A stretch of 28,020 bases of DNA, taken from a virus. The position numbers were made by a program, and so were the translations under genes. Position 1 is the stretch's first letter; each line of letters opens with the position of its first letter. Below the pieces are notes generated by a model, which saw nothing but the letters and a program-made list of their open reading frames with translations, did no database searches and was not told the DNA's origin. The stretch is from positions 1 through 28,020 of IMG/VR virus record IMGVR_UViG_3300037584_004436; one strand, written 5' to 3'. Positions 1-5,780 of the stretch are shown piece after piece.

Positions 1-16
1 GTCATCGGTAGCCTAT

Positions 17-67
17 TTGACTTTGTATAAAAGTCGTAGTGGTGTATATTTATAATATAACTTAACC
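17..67 (+). promoter_or_regulatory. Candidate promoter for the first small-gene operon
   Basis: A perfect TATAAT lies at 51-56, about 30 bases before the start codon at 86, and TTGACT lies at 17-22. The distance between them (28 bases) is too long for a classical pair, and the hexamer at optimal spacing is weak. The string TATAATATAACTTAACC at 51-67 recurs almost exactly at 1517-1533, again with a TTGAC hexamer about 33 bases upstream. A shared regulatory module is therefore likely even if the exact promoter hexamers are uncertain. Confidence 0.45.
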
Positions 68-85
68 AACAAAAAGGAGGCAGTA

Positions 86-409
86 ATGTCAAATGTTGAG
101 CAAGAAATCACCGACTTAATCGGTGAAGTAATCCAAGATAGTACTGTTGTTGAAGATGCAGTAGACAACGCACTAAATAACAACTATGACTTTCAAGACA
201 TGCAGAGTAGAGTTGACTCTTTAGAAAGTCAGATGGACTCAAATGCTATTGACACTGATCAGATACTTATGCGACTAGCTAACCTGATCGTCAAAGATGA
301 TCCATCAAATAAAACCATAGTGTATCAAACTCATATCGACAACCTCAAGAAAGAGATTGAAGATTTGAAAAAGGCACTAGCAGACAAGGAGGAAACTGCT
401 AATGGGTAA
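86..409 (+). CDS. Hypothetical acidic coiled-coil protein (107 aa)
   Basis: I do not recognise this protein. It is acidic. Two helical stretches, roughly residues 35-65 and 80-105, show heptad-like spacing of Leu/Ile/Met with Glu/Lys/Asp between, which suggests a coiled coil and possible oligomerisation. There are no cysteines, membrane segments or catalytic motifs. The ATG at 86 has a strong Shine-Dalgarno (AAGGAGG, 9 bases upstream). The gene overlaps the next by 8 bases, so the two are probably translationally coupled. A 7-bp perfect stem-loop (108-114 with 120-126) begins 22 bases inside the coding region. As the first gene after a promoter-like element, it is probably expressed early. 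The reading frame is well supported; the function is unknown. Confidence 0.8.
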   Translation: MSNVEQEITDLIGEVIQDSTVVEDAVDNALNNNYDFQDMQSRVDSLESQMDSNAIDTDQILMRLANLIVKDDPSNKTIVYQTHIDNLKKEIEDLKKALADKEETANG

Positions 410-689
410 AACTCCACTTTTCACCGAAGGCTTCATTGAAGCCTTCGAGGAAGATCCAAGCCAGTTCATCGGCAGAACGATCTCCGAACATGAAGCTCAT
501 GAAATGTATAACGAGATGCTAGACGATCATGAAGGTGTTAACATTGGCGGAGTAATAAGAGAATACTCTCATGTTCTAAAAAGTGTTGATCCAATAATGT
601 ACAGAGTTGGCTTCAATGATTACGTTTCACACCTCGAAGAAGACCATGTTTATGTCGAGGGATACACAGAACCACCACAAGATTCCTAG
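402..689 (+). CDS. Hypothetical acidic protein (95 aa)
   Basis: Not recognised. The protein is strongly acidic and rich in Glu, Asp and His, with no Cys pairs and no membrane segment. The ATG at 402 is preceded by AAGGAGG (388-394) at ideal spacing, and the gene overlaps the end of the upstream gene, so it belongs to the same transcription unit. A near-perfect 23-base palindrome (425-435 with 437-447) lies 23 bases after the start codon, a position like that of the hairpin in the previous gene. The gene is followed by a GC-rich structured non-coding stretch. An acidic DNA-mimic or host-takeover protein would fit an early phage position, but that is speculation. Confidence 0.78.
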   Translation: MGKTPLFTEGFIEAFEEDPSQFIGRTISEHEAHEMYNEMLDDHEGVNIGGVIREYSHVLKSVDPIMYRVGFNDYVSHLEEDHVYVEGYTEPPQDS

Positions 690-800
690 TTGGTTGGGGA
701 GGCTGGACAGAAATGTCCAGCCACACTTCGTGTGACCGTACTCCACCCCGAAGTGCAGTCCCACCCCTACGGTCATCTGCAGCCAAAACCAGGTCGACAC
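690..800 (+). ncRNA. Candidate structured RNA with hairpin and pseudoknot pairing
   Basis: This non-coding stretch between two small genes is conspicuously GC-rich in an AT-rich genome. A perfect 9-bp stem (701-709 with 714-722) is closed by a GAAA (GNRA) tetraloop on the plus strand. Directly after it, 724-730 (CACTTCG) is complementary to 749-755 and 733-740 (TGACCGTA) to 768-775. These two stems interleave as in an H-type pseudoknot. A small alternative hairpin, 723-726 with 730-733, competes with the first stem. The loop between 741 and 767 is C-rich. I do not recognise the RNA class. It could be a small RNA, a processing element or a leader for the gene at 858. No convincing reading frame fills it. 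Confidence 0.5.
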
Positions 801-857
801 GATCCACGATCCATGAAACAATATCCACGAACCATTAACAATTAATAGAGGTGTAAA

Positions 858-1043
858 ATGAATTGGTTTAAATATAGTAGTATAGAAAACAATCTTAAAA
901 CTTATAATACAAAAGAAGTAAATTGTTTAGATTGCGAAGAAACATTAATAACAAGAGATTACGAAGAAACATTCACCGAATGTTATTATTGTGGATCTAA
1001 AAAACTAGGCAATGAGCAAATAAAAATAAACCCTAATGTGTAG
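858..1043 (+). CDS. Small zinc-ribbon-like protein (61 aa)
   Basis: The protein has two CxxC knuckles, Cys23/Cys26 and Cys42/Cys45, 15 residues apart. This is the pattern of a small zinc ribbon. The rest is polar and charged, with no enzymatic motif. Such proteins often bind nucleic acid or RNA polymerase, but the partner here is unknown. The ATG at 858 follows GAGGTG at normal spacing. The gene lies downstream of the structured element at 690-800, which could be its leader, and it ends inside the hairpin of a Rho-independent terminator. The next gene on the right is on the opposite strand. Base composition is strongly AT-rich compared with the preceding element. Confidence 0.75.
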   Translation: MNWFKYSSIENNLKTYNTKEVNCLDCEETLITRDYEETFTECYYCGSKKLGNEQIKINPNV

Positions 1044-1068
1044 ATCCTAGCTAGGATCTGCCTTTTTT
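1042..1068 (+). terminator. Rho-independent terminator after the zinc-ribbon gene
   Basis: A perfect palindrome (AGATCCT, loop AGCT, AGGATCT; 1042-1059) is followed by CC and seven T residues on the plus strand. It overlaps the stop codons of both the rightward gene ending at 1043 and the leftward gene ending at 1047. There is no T tract on the minus-strand side, so it should terminate rightward transcription only. Confidence 0.75.
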
Positions 1069-1490
1069 TGTTTCATAATCTGCTCTTCGTAAATCGCAGT
1101 TTGGTAAGAGGTCGCAATGGTCAATGTTTCAAGAATATTTTTCCGACTACAAAGGGTCGCAGACTTCGGAAATTCGCAATCTTGGGCAATGGATCGAGCA
1201 ACAATGCCCCCATCAAATAAAATTAGATCGTTGGTCAAGGGTACTCGGAGCAAGAAAAAAGAAACACCTTTACAAGAATTATATTTTAAATGCCAAGCAA
1301 TTTGGGACTTTTCGCATTTTATGGTATTTCCTTTTATTGGGGATTTTAACTCTATAAATAATGGAATACCATTTAATAGAATGAATAAATCAGGAAAACC
1401 ACTAGCTACTCTATTTTCTATTTTTTGGAAAAAAGAATTTTTCGGAAGTGCCTTTTTTATTTCATTCGCTAGTTGTTTTTCTCTTGACAT
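1047..1490 (-). CDS. VRR-NUC-like PD-(D/E)XK nuclease (147 aa)
   Basis: The protein has the layout of a VRR-NUC / Holliday-junction-resolvase-type nuclease: Glu25 in an early helix, then G-x-P-D with Asp34, a beta strand, Glu47-Leu-Lys49 as the (D/E)XK pair, and Gln63 in the following helix. About 110 residues is usual for this domain, and here it occupies the first two thirds. Phages use such nucleases in replication, recombination or debranching; the exact substrate is inferred only. The gene is transcribed leftward, against its neighbours. Its ATG at 1490 has no visible Shine-Dalgarno, and the start codon overlaps the -35 of a rightward promoter. Its tail converges on the gene ending at 1043. 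The C-terminal 50 residues are less conserved-looking. Confidence 0.82.
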   Translation of the reverse strand: MSREKQLANEIKKALPKNSFFQKIENRVASGFPDLFILLNGIPLFIELKSPIKGNTIKCEKSQIAWHLKYNSCKGVSFFLLRVPLTNDLILFDGGIVARSIAQDCEFPKSATLCSRKNILETLTIATSYQTAIYEEQIMKQKKADPS

Positions 1491-1533
1491 ATCGTATGGG
1501 AAAAACTAGGATAAACTATAATATAAACTTAAC
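1484..1533 (+). promoter_or_regulatory. Sigma70-like promoter for the operon starting at 1551
   Basis: TTGACA (1484-1489) is followed after 17 bases by TAGGAT (1507-1512). A second -10-like TATAAT lies at 1517-1522 within TATAATATAAACTTAAC, which nearly repeats the sequence at 51-67. The -35 hexamer overlaps the start codon of the leftward nuclease gene (1488-1490), so firing of this promoter could interfere with that gene. Confidence 0.6.
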
Positions 1534-1550
1534 ATAATGGAGAATGTTAT

Positions 1551-1841
1551 ATGAAAGTAGAAAACATGACAAGTAACAAGGGCAATAAAATTGCTAATCA
1601 ATTTATAATATGGGATGATTACGAAAACGTATATTTTCAATCATACGATAGTATAATCGTAAAAATTGGTAATAAGACTATGGGAAGAAACCCAATTTAT
1701 CTTGACCAAAAATATTGGGATTACTCAGTAACTACAGGTAAGTATAGAAATATCTTTTTGAATGAAACTAAAAAAGAAACTGAAAAAAAGATAGCTAACG
1801 GAACTTATGTTTTAAAAAATTTGAATTGGAGCAATGAATAA
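1551..1841 (+). CDS. Hypothetical protein (96 aa)
   Basis: Not recognised. A mixed alpha/beta-looking polar protein with several aromatic residues (Tyr/Trp) in its middle and no Cys pairs, signal peptide or membrane helix. It is the first gene after the promoter at 1484-1533, with GGAG upstream of the ATG at 1551. Its TAA overlaps the ATG of the next gene at 1841, so translation is probably coupled. Codon use is AT-rich like the neighbours at 1841-2814. Confidence 0.72.
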   Translation: MKVENMTSNKGNKIANQFIIWDDYENVYFQSYDSIIVKIGNKTMGRNPIYLDQKYWDYSVTTGKYRNIFLNETKKETEKKIANGTYVLKNLNWSNE

Positions 1842-2041
1842 TGAATTATTTAGAGCTTGATAATTACTTAAAAGATATTGGTTTTAATCATATCAACTAT
1901 TCCAAAAACTATAAACTCGAGGTTCCGACTTCGAGTTTAAAAGGGGTTGATGCAGTAACCGATATTTTAATTGACGAATACAACGAAACAGAAACTTTTA
2001 TAAAAGATATTTTTAACAGAACTAAAACGGAGTGGTTATAA
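1841..2041 (+). CDS. Hypothetical protein (66 aa)
   Basis: Not recognised. Acidic and largely helical in composition. The start overlaps the stop of the preceding gene and has GGAG at normal spacing; its stop overlaps the start of the next gene. The coding sequence contains a 9-bp inverted repeat (1912-1920 with 1931-1939, 10-base loop), which may fold in the mRNA. Its place in a run of coupled small genes supports a real gene of unknown role. Confidence 0.68.
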   Translation: MNYLELDNYLKDIGFNHINYSKNYKLEVPTSSLKGVDAVTDILIDEYNETETFIKDIFNRTKTEWL

Positions 2042-2421
2042 TGAAAACATTTAGAACAGAACTAAAAGAACTATATCTTGATTGGTACAACAACTATTTA
2101 ACAGTTGGTAAATTTGCAGAGCATCACGGAATGCAAGAGGAAGATATGGAAAAGATATTAGACCTCGCAAAGAAATTTCATTTTTATGATGCAGATAATC
2201 ATTATAGAAATGGTTTATCTTTAAGTGATATTGAAACTGCAATTTATAATGGATTTACTGTTTATTGGAAAAACAATAACTATCAAGTGATAAAAGATAA
2301 GATAGGTCAATATCTAATTAAATGTTCATCCAATTCGCATTGTGTCGGATTAACCAAAGCTGATGGAACTTTAAGAGATGATCCAAAAGATTTTTTCTTA
2401 GGAGGTATGAACAATGGGTAA
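2041..2421 (+). CDS. Hypothetical protein (126 aa)
   Basis: Not recognised. The N-terminal half (residues about 8-60) reads as helices, including a segment around residues 18-35 that resembles a helix-turn-helix (VGKFAEHHGM). This is suggestive only. I place the start at the ATG at 2041 rather than an in-frame GTG at 2032, because GGAG at 2029-2032 is then 8 bases away; the GTG would overlap it. It overlaps the preceding stop and the following gene's start. A member of the short operon 1551-2814. Confidence 0.72.
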   Translation: MKTFRTELKELYLDWYNNYLTVGKFAEHHGMQEEDMEKILDLAKKFHFYDADNHYRNGLSLSDIETAIYNGFTVYWKNNNYQVIKDKIGQYLIKCSSNSHCVGLTKADGTLRDDPKDFFLGGMNNG

Positions 2422-2635
2422 ACTAAATATTCAAAATTGTATTCATGTTACAAGAAACATAGATAATGCATGGCAACAAGACCCATATACTGAGTTAATC
2501 GGAACGTTTAAATCTGTGGATAATACTTTATATTTTTTCGATGCTTTTTCTAAAGAATGGGAAGAATACGATTATAATTTTAATATATTAACTAAAAAAG
2601 AAGTTAAAGAAGTTAAAAGAAAGTTGGAGATTTAA
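2414..2635 (+). CDS. Hypothetical protein (73 aa)
   Basis: Not recognised. Beta-rich, with Tyr/Phe/Trp through the middle and a Lys/Glu-rich helical C-terminus. The ATG at 2414 follows GGAGG at 2401-2405 and overlaps the end of the previous gene. The first 14 bases of the gene (ATGGGTAAACTAAA) are identical to the start of the next gene at 2638. This may reflect duplication of a translation-start cassette, although the proteins then diverge. Confidence 0.68.
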   Translation: MGKLNIQNCIHVTRNIDNAWQQDPYTELIGTFKSVDNTLYFFDAFSKEWEEYDYNFNILTKKEVKEVKRKLEI

Positions 2636-2637
2636 TT

Positions 2638-2814
2638 ATGGGTAAACTAAAAAACCACATGATGGAAATTGACGATTATGTAAATAGCATAATTGACGAA
2701 AAGACAATCGAAGAAATATTAATTTCTGTTGATCGATTGTATGGGAAATACTGGGTTGGTTATGTCGCAGAACAATTAATAGATCATGACGAGTTGACTA
2801 ATATTAATGATTAA
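2638..2814 (+). CDS. Small hypothetical protein (58 aa)
   Basis: A short acidic, helical protein starting MGKLKNHMME. It is supported by GGAG 8 bases before the ATG at 2638, by its position 2 bases after the previous stop, and by the run of coupled genes it closes. No recognisable motif. It is the last gene of the 1551 operon and faces the terminase small subunit gene tail to tail across 28 bases, with no obvious terminator hairpin between them. Confidence 0.6.
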   Translation: MGKLKNHMMEIDDYVNSIIDEKTIEEILISVDRLYGKYWVGYVAEQLIDHDELTNIND

Positions 2815-2842
2815 TGTTAAACAAAAAAGGTGTAATGCTAAA

Positions 2843-3355
2843 TCAGGAATTAGTATTTTCGCTGAAGTCGGAGATAGAGTCCCTCCCCTCACTATCTCCG
2901 ACAACTTTATAATTGCCCTCGATAAATGCAGATGGGTATTGTTTCCTAATTTCAGCAAGTCTTGCTACTATTTCATCACGGCTAAGTTGGTCGATATGGT
3001 GGGTAGTTTCTCGCCTATCAATAGTCAGACCTCCGAGTGCAGATCTAATTTTTTCGGCATTAATAGCAGAGCTAAATTGTCCTTGATCTTCTGCCCCCCT
3101 ACTAAGTTCATGAAGTCTTTTAAGTTGACCAATAAGAGTTACTCCATATTTTCTTTCTCTTTCTTCTCGGAGTTCTTTTAAATGTTCAGTTACAAGTGGA
3201 AAATCTTTACCATTCAAAAGCAGACTAGCAGTTTTATGTGCTTGAGAATGAGAATATCCTGCTCTCCTAGCACACTCGCCATTGCTATAAATACCCTCGC
3301 AAATAAGTTTGCAGAACTCTTTTTGTCTATTAGTAAGAAACTTTTCTTTTGGCAT
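2843..3355 (-). CDS. terS: Terminase small subunit (170 aa)
   Basis: The N-terminus has the pattern of phage terminase small subunits: LTNRQKEFCKLICEG, then a helix-turn-helix (GECARRAGYS, residues about 27-36) and an A-x-x-LL segment. Charged helices that would form the central oligomerisation region follow. The protein recognises phage DNA at the packaging start and hands it to the large terminase. Length is normal for the family. The gene is leftward, the direction of the late genes at 16866-28020, yet it sits alone among rightward early genes; no large terminase is next to it in this window. A promoter match lies just upstream. No Shine-Dalgarno precedes the ATG, so translation may be from a very short or leaderless mRNA. 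Confidence 0.85.
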   Translation of the reverse strand: MPKEKFLTNRQKEFCKLICEGIYSNGECARRAGYSHSQAHKTASLLLNGKDFPLVTEHLKELREERERKYGVTLIGQLKRLHELSRGAEDQGQFSSAINAEKIRSALGGLTIDRRETTHHIDQLSRDEIVARLAEIRKQYPSAFIEGNYKVVGDSEGRDSISDFSENTNS

Positions 3356-3364
3356 AACAAAAAA

Positions 3365-3393
3365 ACTATAGGGTTTTCACCATATTTTTTCAA
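3365..3393 (-). promoter_or_regulatory. Promoter for terS, close to the start codon
   Basis: Read on the minus strand, TTGAAA (3388-3393) is followed after 17 bases by TATAGT (3365-3370). The -10 ends 9 bases before the terS ATG (3353-3355), so transcription would begin at or within a few bases of the start codon. This agrees with the absence of a Shine-Dalgarno and points to a leaderless or near-leaderless transcript. Confidence 0.55.
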
Positions 3394-3502
3394 TATAAAA
3401 ACAGAAAAAAATGTCCTGACTTCATTTATGACACACTATAAGTGTAGAAACTGTAACCAAAGTGTAACCACTACCCCTATAGCTGATAAGGGTTTGAACA
3501 CC

Positions 3503-3530
3503 CTTTCTACACTTTCTACACTTTCTACAC
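3503..3530 (+). repeat. Tandem 9-bp repeat CTTTCTACA, three copies
   Basis: Three identical adjacent 9-bp units at 3503-3511, 3512-3520 and 3521-3529, with one inverted copy of the core at 3442-3450. They are iteron-like. There are no spacers, so this is not a CRISPR array. Confidence 0.8.
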
Positions 3531-3595
3531 CTATTTTTCAAAAAAAAATAATTTTAAAAAAATATGGGGAGAACACTATGTATAAATCTTTTTAG

Positions 3596-3625
3596 TTGAC
3601 CATATATGGGATTCTATGGTAGAAT
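3596..3625 (+). promoter_or_regulatory. Sigma70-like promoter for the 3662-7191 operon
   Basis: TTGACC (3596-3601), an 18-base spacer, and TAGAAT (3620-3625), 36 bases before the ATG at 3662. The element resembles the promoter at 9511-9540 in spacer length and in the bases before the -10 (GGTAGAAT versus GGTAAAAT). It probably drives the long run of overlapping rightward genes that follows. Confidence 0.65.
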
Positions 3626-3661
3626 TCTTATACGAAGTATTAATTTTAAAATGGAGATATT

Positions 3662-3907
3662 ATGATTGAAGAATTAAATAACAAACTAAAGTCCATGTAC
3701 CTTGAACCAAAGACCAAGTTACGAGTAGACGTTGATTATGTAATTGGAAGATTACAAGAGATCGTATGTGTAGGAGAAACAATGTACAGTGCAGATGCTA
3801 ACAAGCATATCTTGTCCATACCTACATGGGAACTTGAAGAATTTATTGATGAGTTAAAAGAGAACAACGACAACCACAATAAAAGATTGGAGGAAAACGA
3901 TGGATGA
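3662..3907 (+). CDS. Hypothetical acidic protein (81 aa)
   Basis: Not recognised. A helical, acidic protein with an Asn/Asp/Glu-rich C-terminus and no metal-binding or membrane motifs. First gene after the promoter at 3596-3625; GGAG lies 5 bases before the ATG. It overlaps the next gene's start (3900) by 8 bases. Probably an early accessory protein. Confidence 0.75.
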   Translation: MIEELNNKLKSMYLEPKTKLRVDVDYVIGRLQEIVCVGETMYSADANKHILSIPTWELEEFIDELKENNDNHNKRLEENDG

Positions 3908-4064
3908 CAATCAGTTCATAAAATTAGATACAAATCTTCCTAGTTTATTGGAAGATGTTGGTTATAAGATTGATTGGAATGATGATGAAGAAAGAAACAA
4001 TTATCATGCTTTCAGAAACAGAGTTTACCAATTGATAGATAAATATTACGGAGAATCAACATGA
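3900..4064 (+). CDS. Small hypothetical protein (54 aa)
   Basis: A short acidic protein starting MDDNQFIKLD. The reading frame begins at the ATG at 3900, preceded by GGAGG inside the upstream gene, and ends in an ATGA overlap with the gene at 4061. Such overlaps at both ends are the main evidence that it is translated. No motif seen. Confidence 0.62.
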   Translation: MDDNQFIKLDTNLPSLLEDVGYKIDWNDDEERNNYHAFRNRVYQLIDKYYGEST

Positions 4065-4264
4065 GTAATGTTTTAAATGACAAAGAACTAGATAGGTTAA
4101 TTGAGTTAGGTAAAGACATAAAAGGTACATTATTATTTGGAGATCCAAATGGTCATGGATATCCTAGTCGCACTAACAGACTTGCTTTGTTAGATATGTT
4201 TAAAGAATATTTAGAAATACATGAATACACAATAACTAAAAAGGAGAGTGAAAATGGAAATTAA
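4061..4264 (+). CDS. Small hypothetical protein (67 aa)
   Basis: Not recognised. Helical N-terminus, a Gly/Pro-rich central turn (residues about 27-37), and a second helical segment. The start codon is within an ATGA overlap, with GGAG upstream. Its C-terminal coding bases contain the Shine-Dalgarno of the next gene. Part of the tightly packed early operon. Confidence 0.68.
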   Translation: MSNVLNDKELDRLIELGKDIKGTLLFGDPNGHGYPSRTNRLALLDMFKEYLEIHEYTITKKESENGN

Positions 4265-4775
4265 AACTTTAGAAGTTAAGAACATATCTCACTATGCGAG
4301 GGGTTCAGAAGAAACACCTTGTTACAATGCAACAGTATATATCAATGGTAAGAAAGCCATTGAGATTAGCAATGATGGTCGAGGTGGCATGGACTATCAA
4401 CATTCATACCCTGACTTTGGAGATGGAAGAGGTGGCATTGTTCAGAAAGCAAATGAATGGTGTGTCAAAACTTTTGGTCAAGAAAGTTTCAAGTTTATGT
4501 CAGGTGGCAAAGAAGAAACTTGCACCTATGACATTGATTTAGAACACTATTGTCATAAGGTTTTGTATGATTGGTTAGATACAAAGAAACTCAAACAAGA
4601 TCTAAAAAAGCAATATCTTTTCGTAGAAAAGGGTCAACTTATGGGATACAAGAAAAGAGCCAATGATACAGACACGGCATTCAAACATTTCTTTGAGAAG
4701 AACCACCCAAACGACAAGTGTTTAAACTTTCTACCTTTTGATGATGCCCTTAAATTATTCAAGGAATGTGCATAA
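4254..4775 (+). CDS. Hypothetical protein (173 aa)
   Basis: I do not recognise a named family. The N-terminal half is beta-rich, with two Gly-Arg-Gly-Gly segments at about residues 41-44 and 57-60 (DGRGGM, DGRGGI), the second in a conserved-looking stretch PDFGDGRGG. The C-terminal half is helical, with several Cys and His. The ATG at 4254 is preferred to an in-frame GTG at 4248, because GGAG (4243-4246) is 7 bases from the ATG but abuts the GTG. It overlaps both neighbours. It is longer than the surrounding small genes, so it may be an enzyme or a DNA-binding protein, but no catalytic motif is visible. Confidence 0.75.
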   Translation: MEIKTLEVKNISHYARGSEETPCYNATVYINGKKAIEISNDGRGGMDYQHSYPDFGDGRGGIVQKANEWCVKTFGQESFKFMSGGKEETCTYDIDLEHYCHKVLYDWLDTKKLKQDLKKQYLFVEKGQLMGYKKRANDTDTAFKHFFEKNHPNDKCLNFLPFDDALKLFKECA

Positions 4776-4984
4776 TGAATAGGATAGATAAGTTAGTTGA
4801 GATCTACAACACATGGGGAGATGTCAATGGCATTTCTCCACTACCTAGTGCAGATGATTTAATATTTGATGGTTCGTATGGTAAGAAAAAAGTTTCCAAC
4901 GATCAGATGAAATGGCTCAAACGATTTAGTGAAGTTTGGAATCGTGCCGAGGATCATGAATATAAAAGGAGGACGAGAAAATAA
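4775..4984 (+). CDS. Hypothetical protein (69 aa)
   Basis: Not recognised. The C-terminus is basic (KRRTRK) after a Trp-rich helical stretch, which would suit nucleic-acid contact. The start is the ATG at 4775, overlapping the preceding TAA, with AAGGA 9 bases upstream; an upstream in-frame ATG at 4766 would sit on that site. The stop overlaps the start of the next gene at 4984. Confidence 0.68.
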   Translation: MNRIDKLVEIYNTWGDVNGISPLPSADDLIFDGSYGKKKVSNDQMKWLKRFSEVWNRAEDHEYKRRTRK

Positions 4985-5181
4985 TGGAAAAAGTAACAAT
5001 ATCAACACCCATGTGGGTTGAGATGTATTCTGAACTTGCTAGTTCTTGTTTTGATTATGGAAGTCTTGATAATCGTTATGATGAAGATGGAAATATTCTC
5101 GAGGAATATCAAGAGGAATTTGAAATGTTAACAGATGCAATGGAAGACATTATGTCTAGGTTTTTAGTAAAGGAGGATTAG
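4984..5181 (+). CDS. Small acidic hypothetical protein (65 aa)
   Basis: Not recognised. Very acidic in its second half (many Glu/Asp), with one Cys. Strong AGGAGG upstream of the ATG at 4984; the gene ends directly before the next start at 5182. Charge and size resemble many phage early host-takeover proteins, but no specific homologue comes to mind. Confidence 0.7.
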   Translation: MEKVTISTPMWVEMYSELASSCFDYGSLDNRYDEDGNILEEYQEEFEMLTDAMEDIMSRFLVKED

Positions 5182-5382
5182 ATGCAATGTATAATCTGTA
5201 AAAACGAAATTGAAGAGCAATATACTGATGATGGTATCATGTATTGGGATCAGGGACACAATGCCCAACCGATAGCAGACGGCAGATGTTGTGATTCATG
5301 TAACAAGAATGTTGTTCTTCCACAGAGAATAACAGATATGCAAATGGAAGTTCTTGGAAATTTATATAAGGAGGAAAAATAA
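5182..5382 (+). CDS. Small cysteine-rich zinc-binding protein (66 aa)
   Basis: CxxC at residues 3-6 and Cys36/Cys37/Cys40 with a nearby His26 give a four-ligand zinc site. The stretch CCDSCNKNVVLPQRI resembles a small protein that I have seen in many marine phage genomes without an assigned function. AGGAGG precedes the ATG at 5182, and the stop overlaps the next ATG at 5382. Likely roles of such knuckles are nucleic-acid or protein binding. Confidence 0.75.
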   Translation: MQCIICKNEIEEQYTDDGIMYWDQGHNAQPIADGRCCDSCNKNVVLPQRITDMQMEVLGNLYKEEK

Positions 5383-5780
5383 TGGGTAGATATTATCACG
5401 GAGATATTGAGGGCAAGTTTTGGTTTGCCGTACAGAGTTCGACAGATGCAGACTTTTTTGGAGTAGAGGGTTATGCAACACATCTTAACTATGGGTTTGG
5501 AAAAGAAGATCATTCCAAAGTTAAGGAGGGAGTTAAGAACTGCGAAGATACATTAGGCAAGTACAAAAAACTTTTAGATGAGTTTTTTGAAACAGACGGA
5601 AAAGACGGCTATAATGAGGATATGTTAATTAAGTTCTTAGATAAAAAAGAACACCCTCATAGGCATACTGAACAAGGTGTTAAGTATTACCTAGAATGGT
5701 ATGCACGATATGACTTAGGTAAACAAATAGATAATTGTATCGACAAAGAGGGTTATTGTAATTTTGAGGCAGAACTATGA
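5382..5780 (+). CDS. Conserved hypothetical phage protein (132 aa)
   Basis: It starts MGRYYHGDIEGKFWFAVQSS. The combination of an N-terminal GDI(E)GKFWF..QSS stretch with a helical middle and a C-terminal Tyr/Trp-rich segment is one I associate with uncharacterised proteins of tailed phages; I cannot name a domain. AAGGAGG precedes the ATG. It overlaps the next gene by 4 bases. Confidence 0.75.
   Translation: MGRYYHGDIEGKFWFAVQSSTDADFFGVEGYATHLNYGFGKEDHSKVKEGVKNCEDTLGKYKKLLDEFFETDGKDGYNEDMLIKFLDKKEHPHRHTEQGVKYYLEWYARYDLGKQIDNCIDKEGYCNFEAEL

Larger units (their letters stand above)
3356..3661. promoter_or_regulatory. Non-coding divergent control region with short repeats
   Basis: 306 bases without a supportable gene separate leftward terS from the rightward operon at 3662. 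Contents: a palindrome ACACT-ATA-AGTGT (3433-3445); an octamer TGTAACCA twice (3452-3459, 3463-3470); an imperfect hairpin (about 3472-3492); three perfect tandem copies of CTTTCTACA (3503-3529), with the complementary GTGTAGAAA at 3442-3450; then a very AT-rich tract (3530-3575). Repeats beside an AT-rich tract between divergent promoters suggest an operator array or replication origin. This is inference. Confidence 0.6.

Noticed and set aside
613-828. Two leftward open frames over the 690-800 element
   Set aside because: They overlap the 402-689 gene and the structured stretch, have no ribosome binding site and give no coherent protein.
1117-1509. Rightward 130-residue open frame opposite the nuclease gene
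   Set aside because: It is the antisense shadow of the VRR-NUC-like gene, which has the coherent catalytic motifs; no ribosome binding site and random composition.
3503-3529. CRISPR array
   Set aside because: Units are 9 bp, adjacent and without spacers; no cas genes in the window.
3182-3595. Rightward open frame covering the control region
   Set aside because: It overlaps terS antisense and reads through tandem DNA repeats (Leu-Ser-Thr runs), as expected of non-coding sequence.
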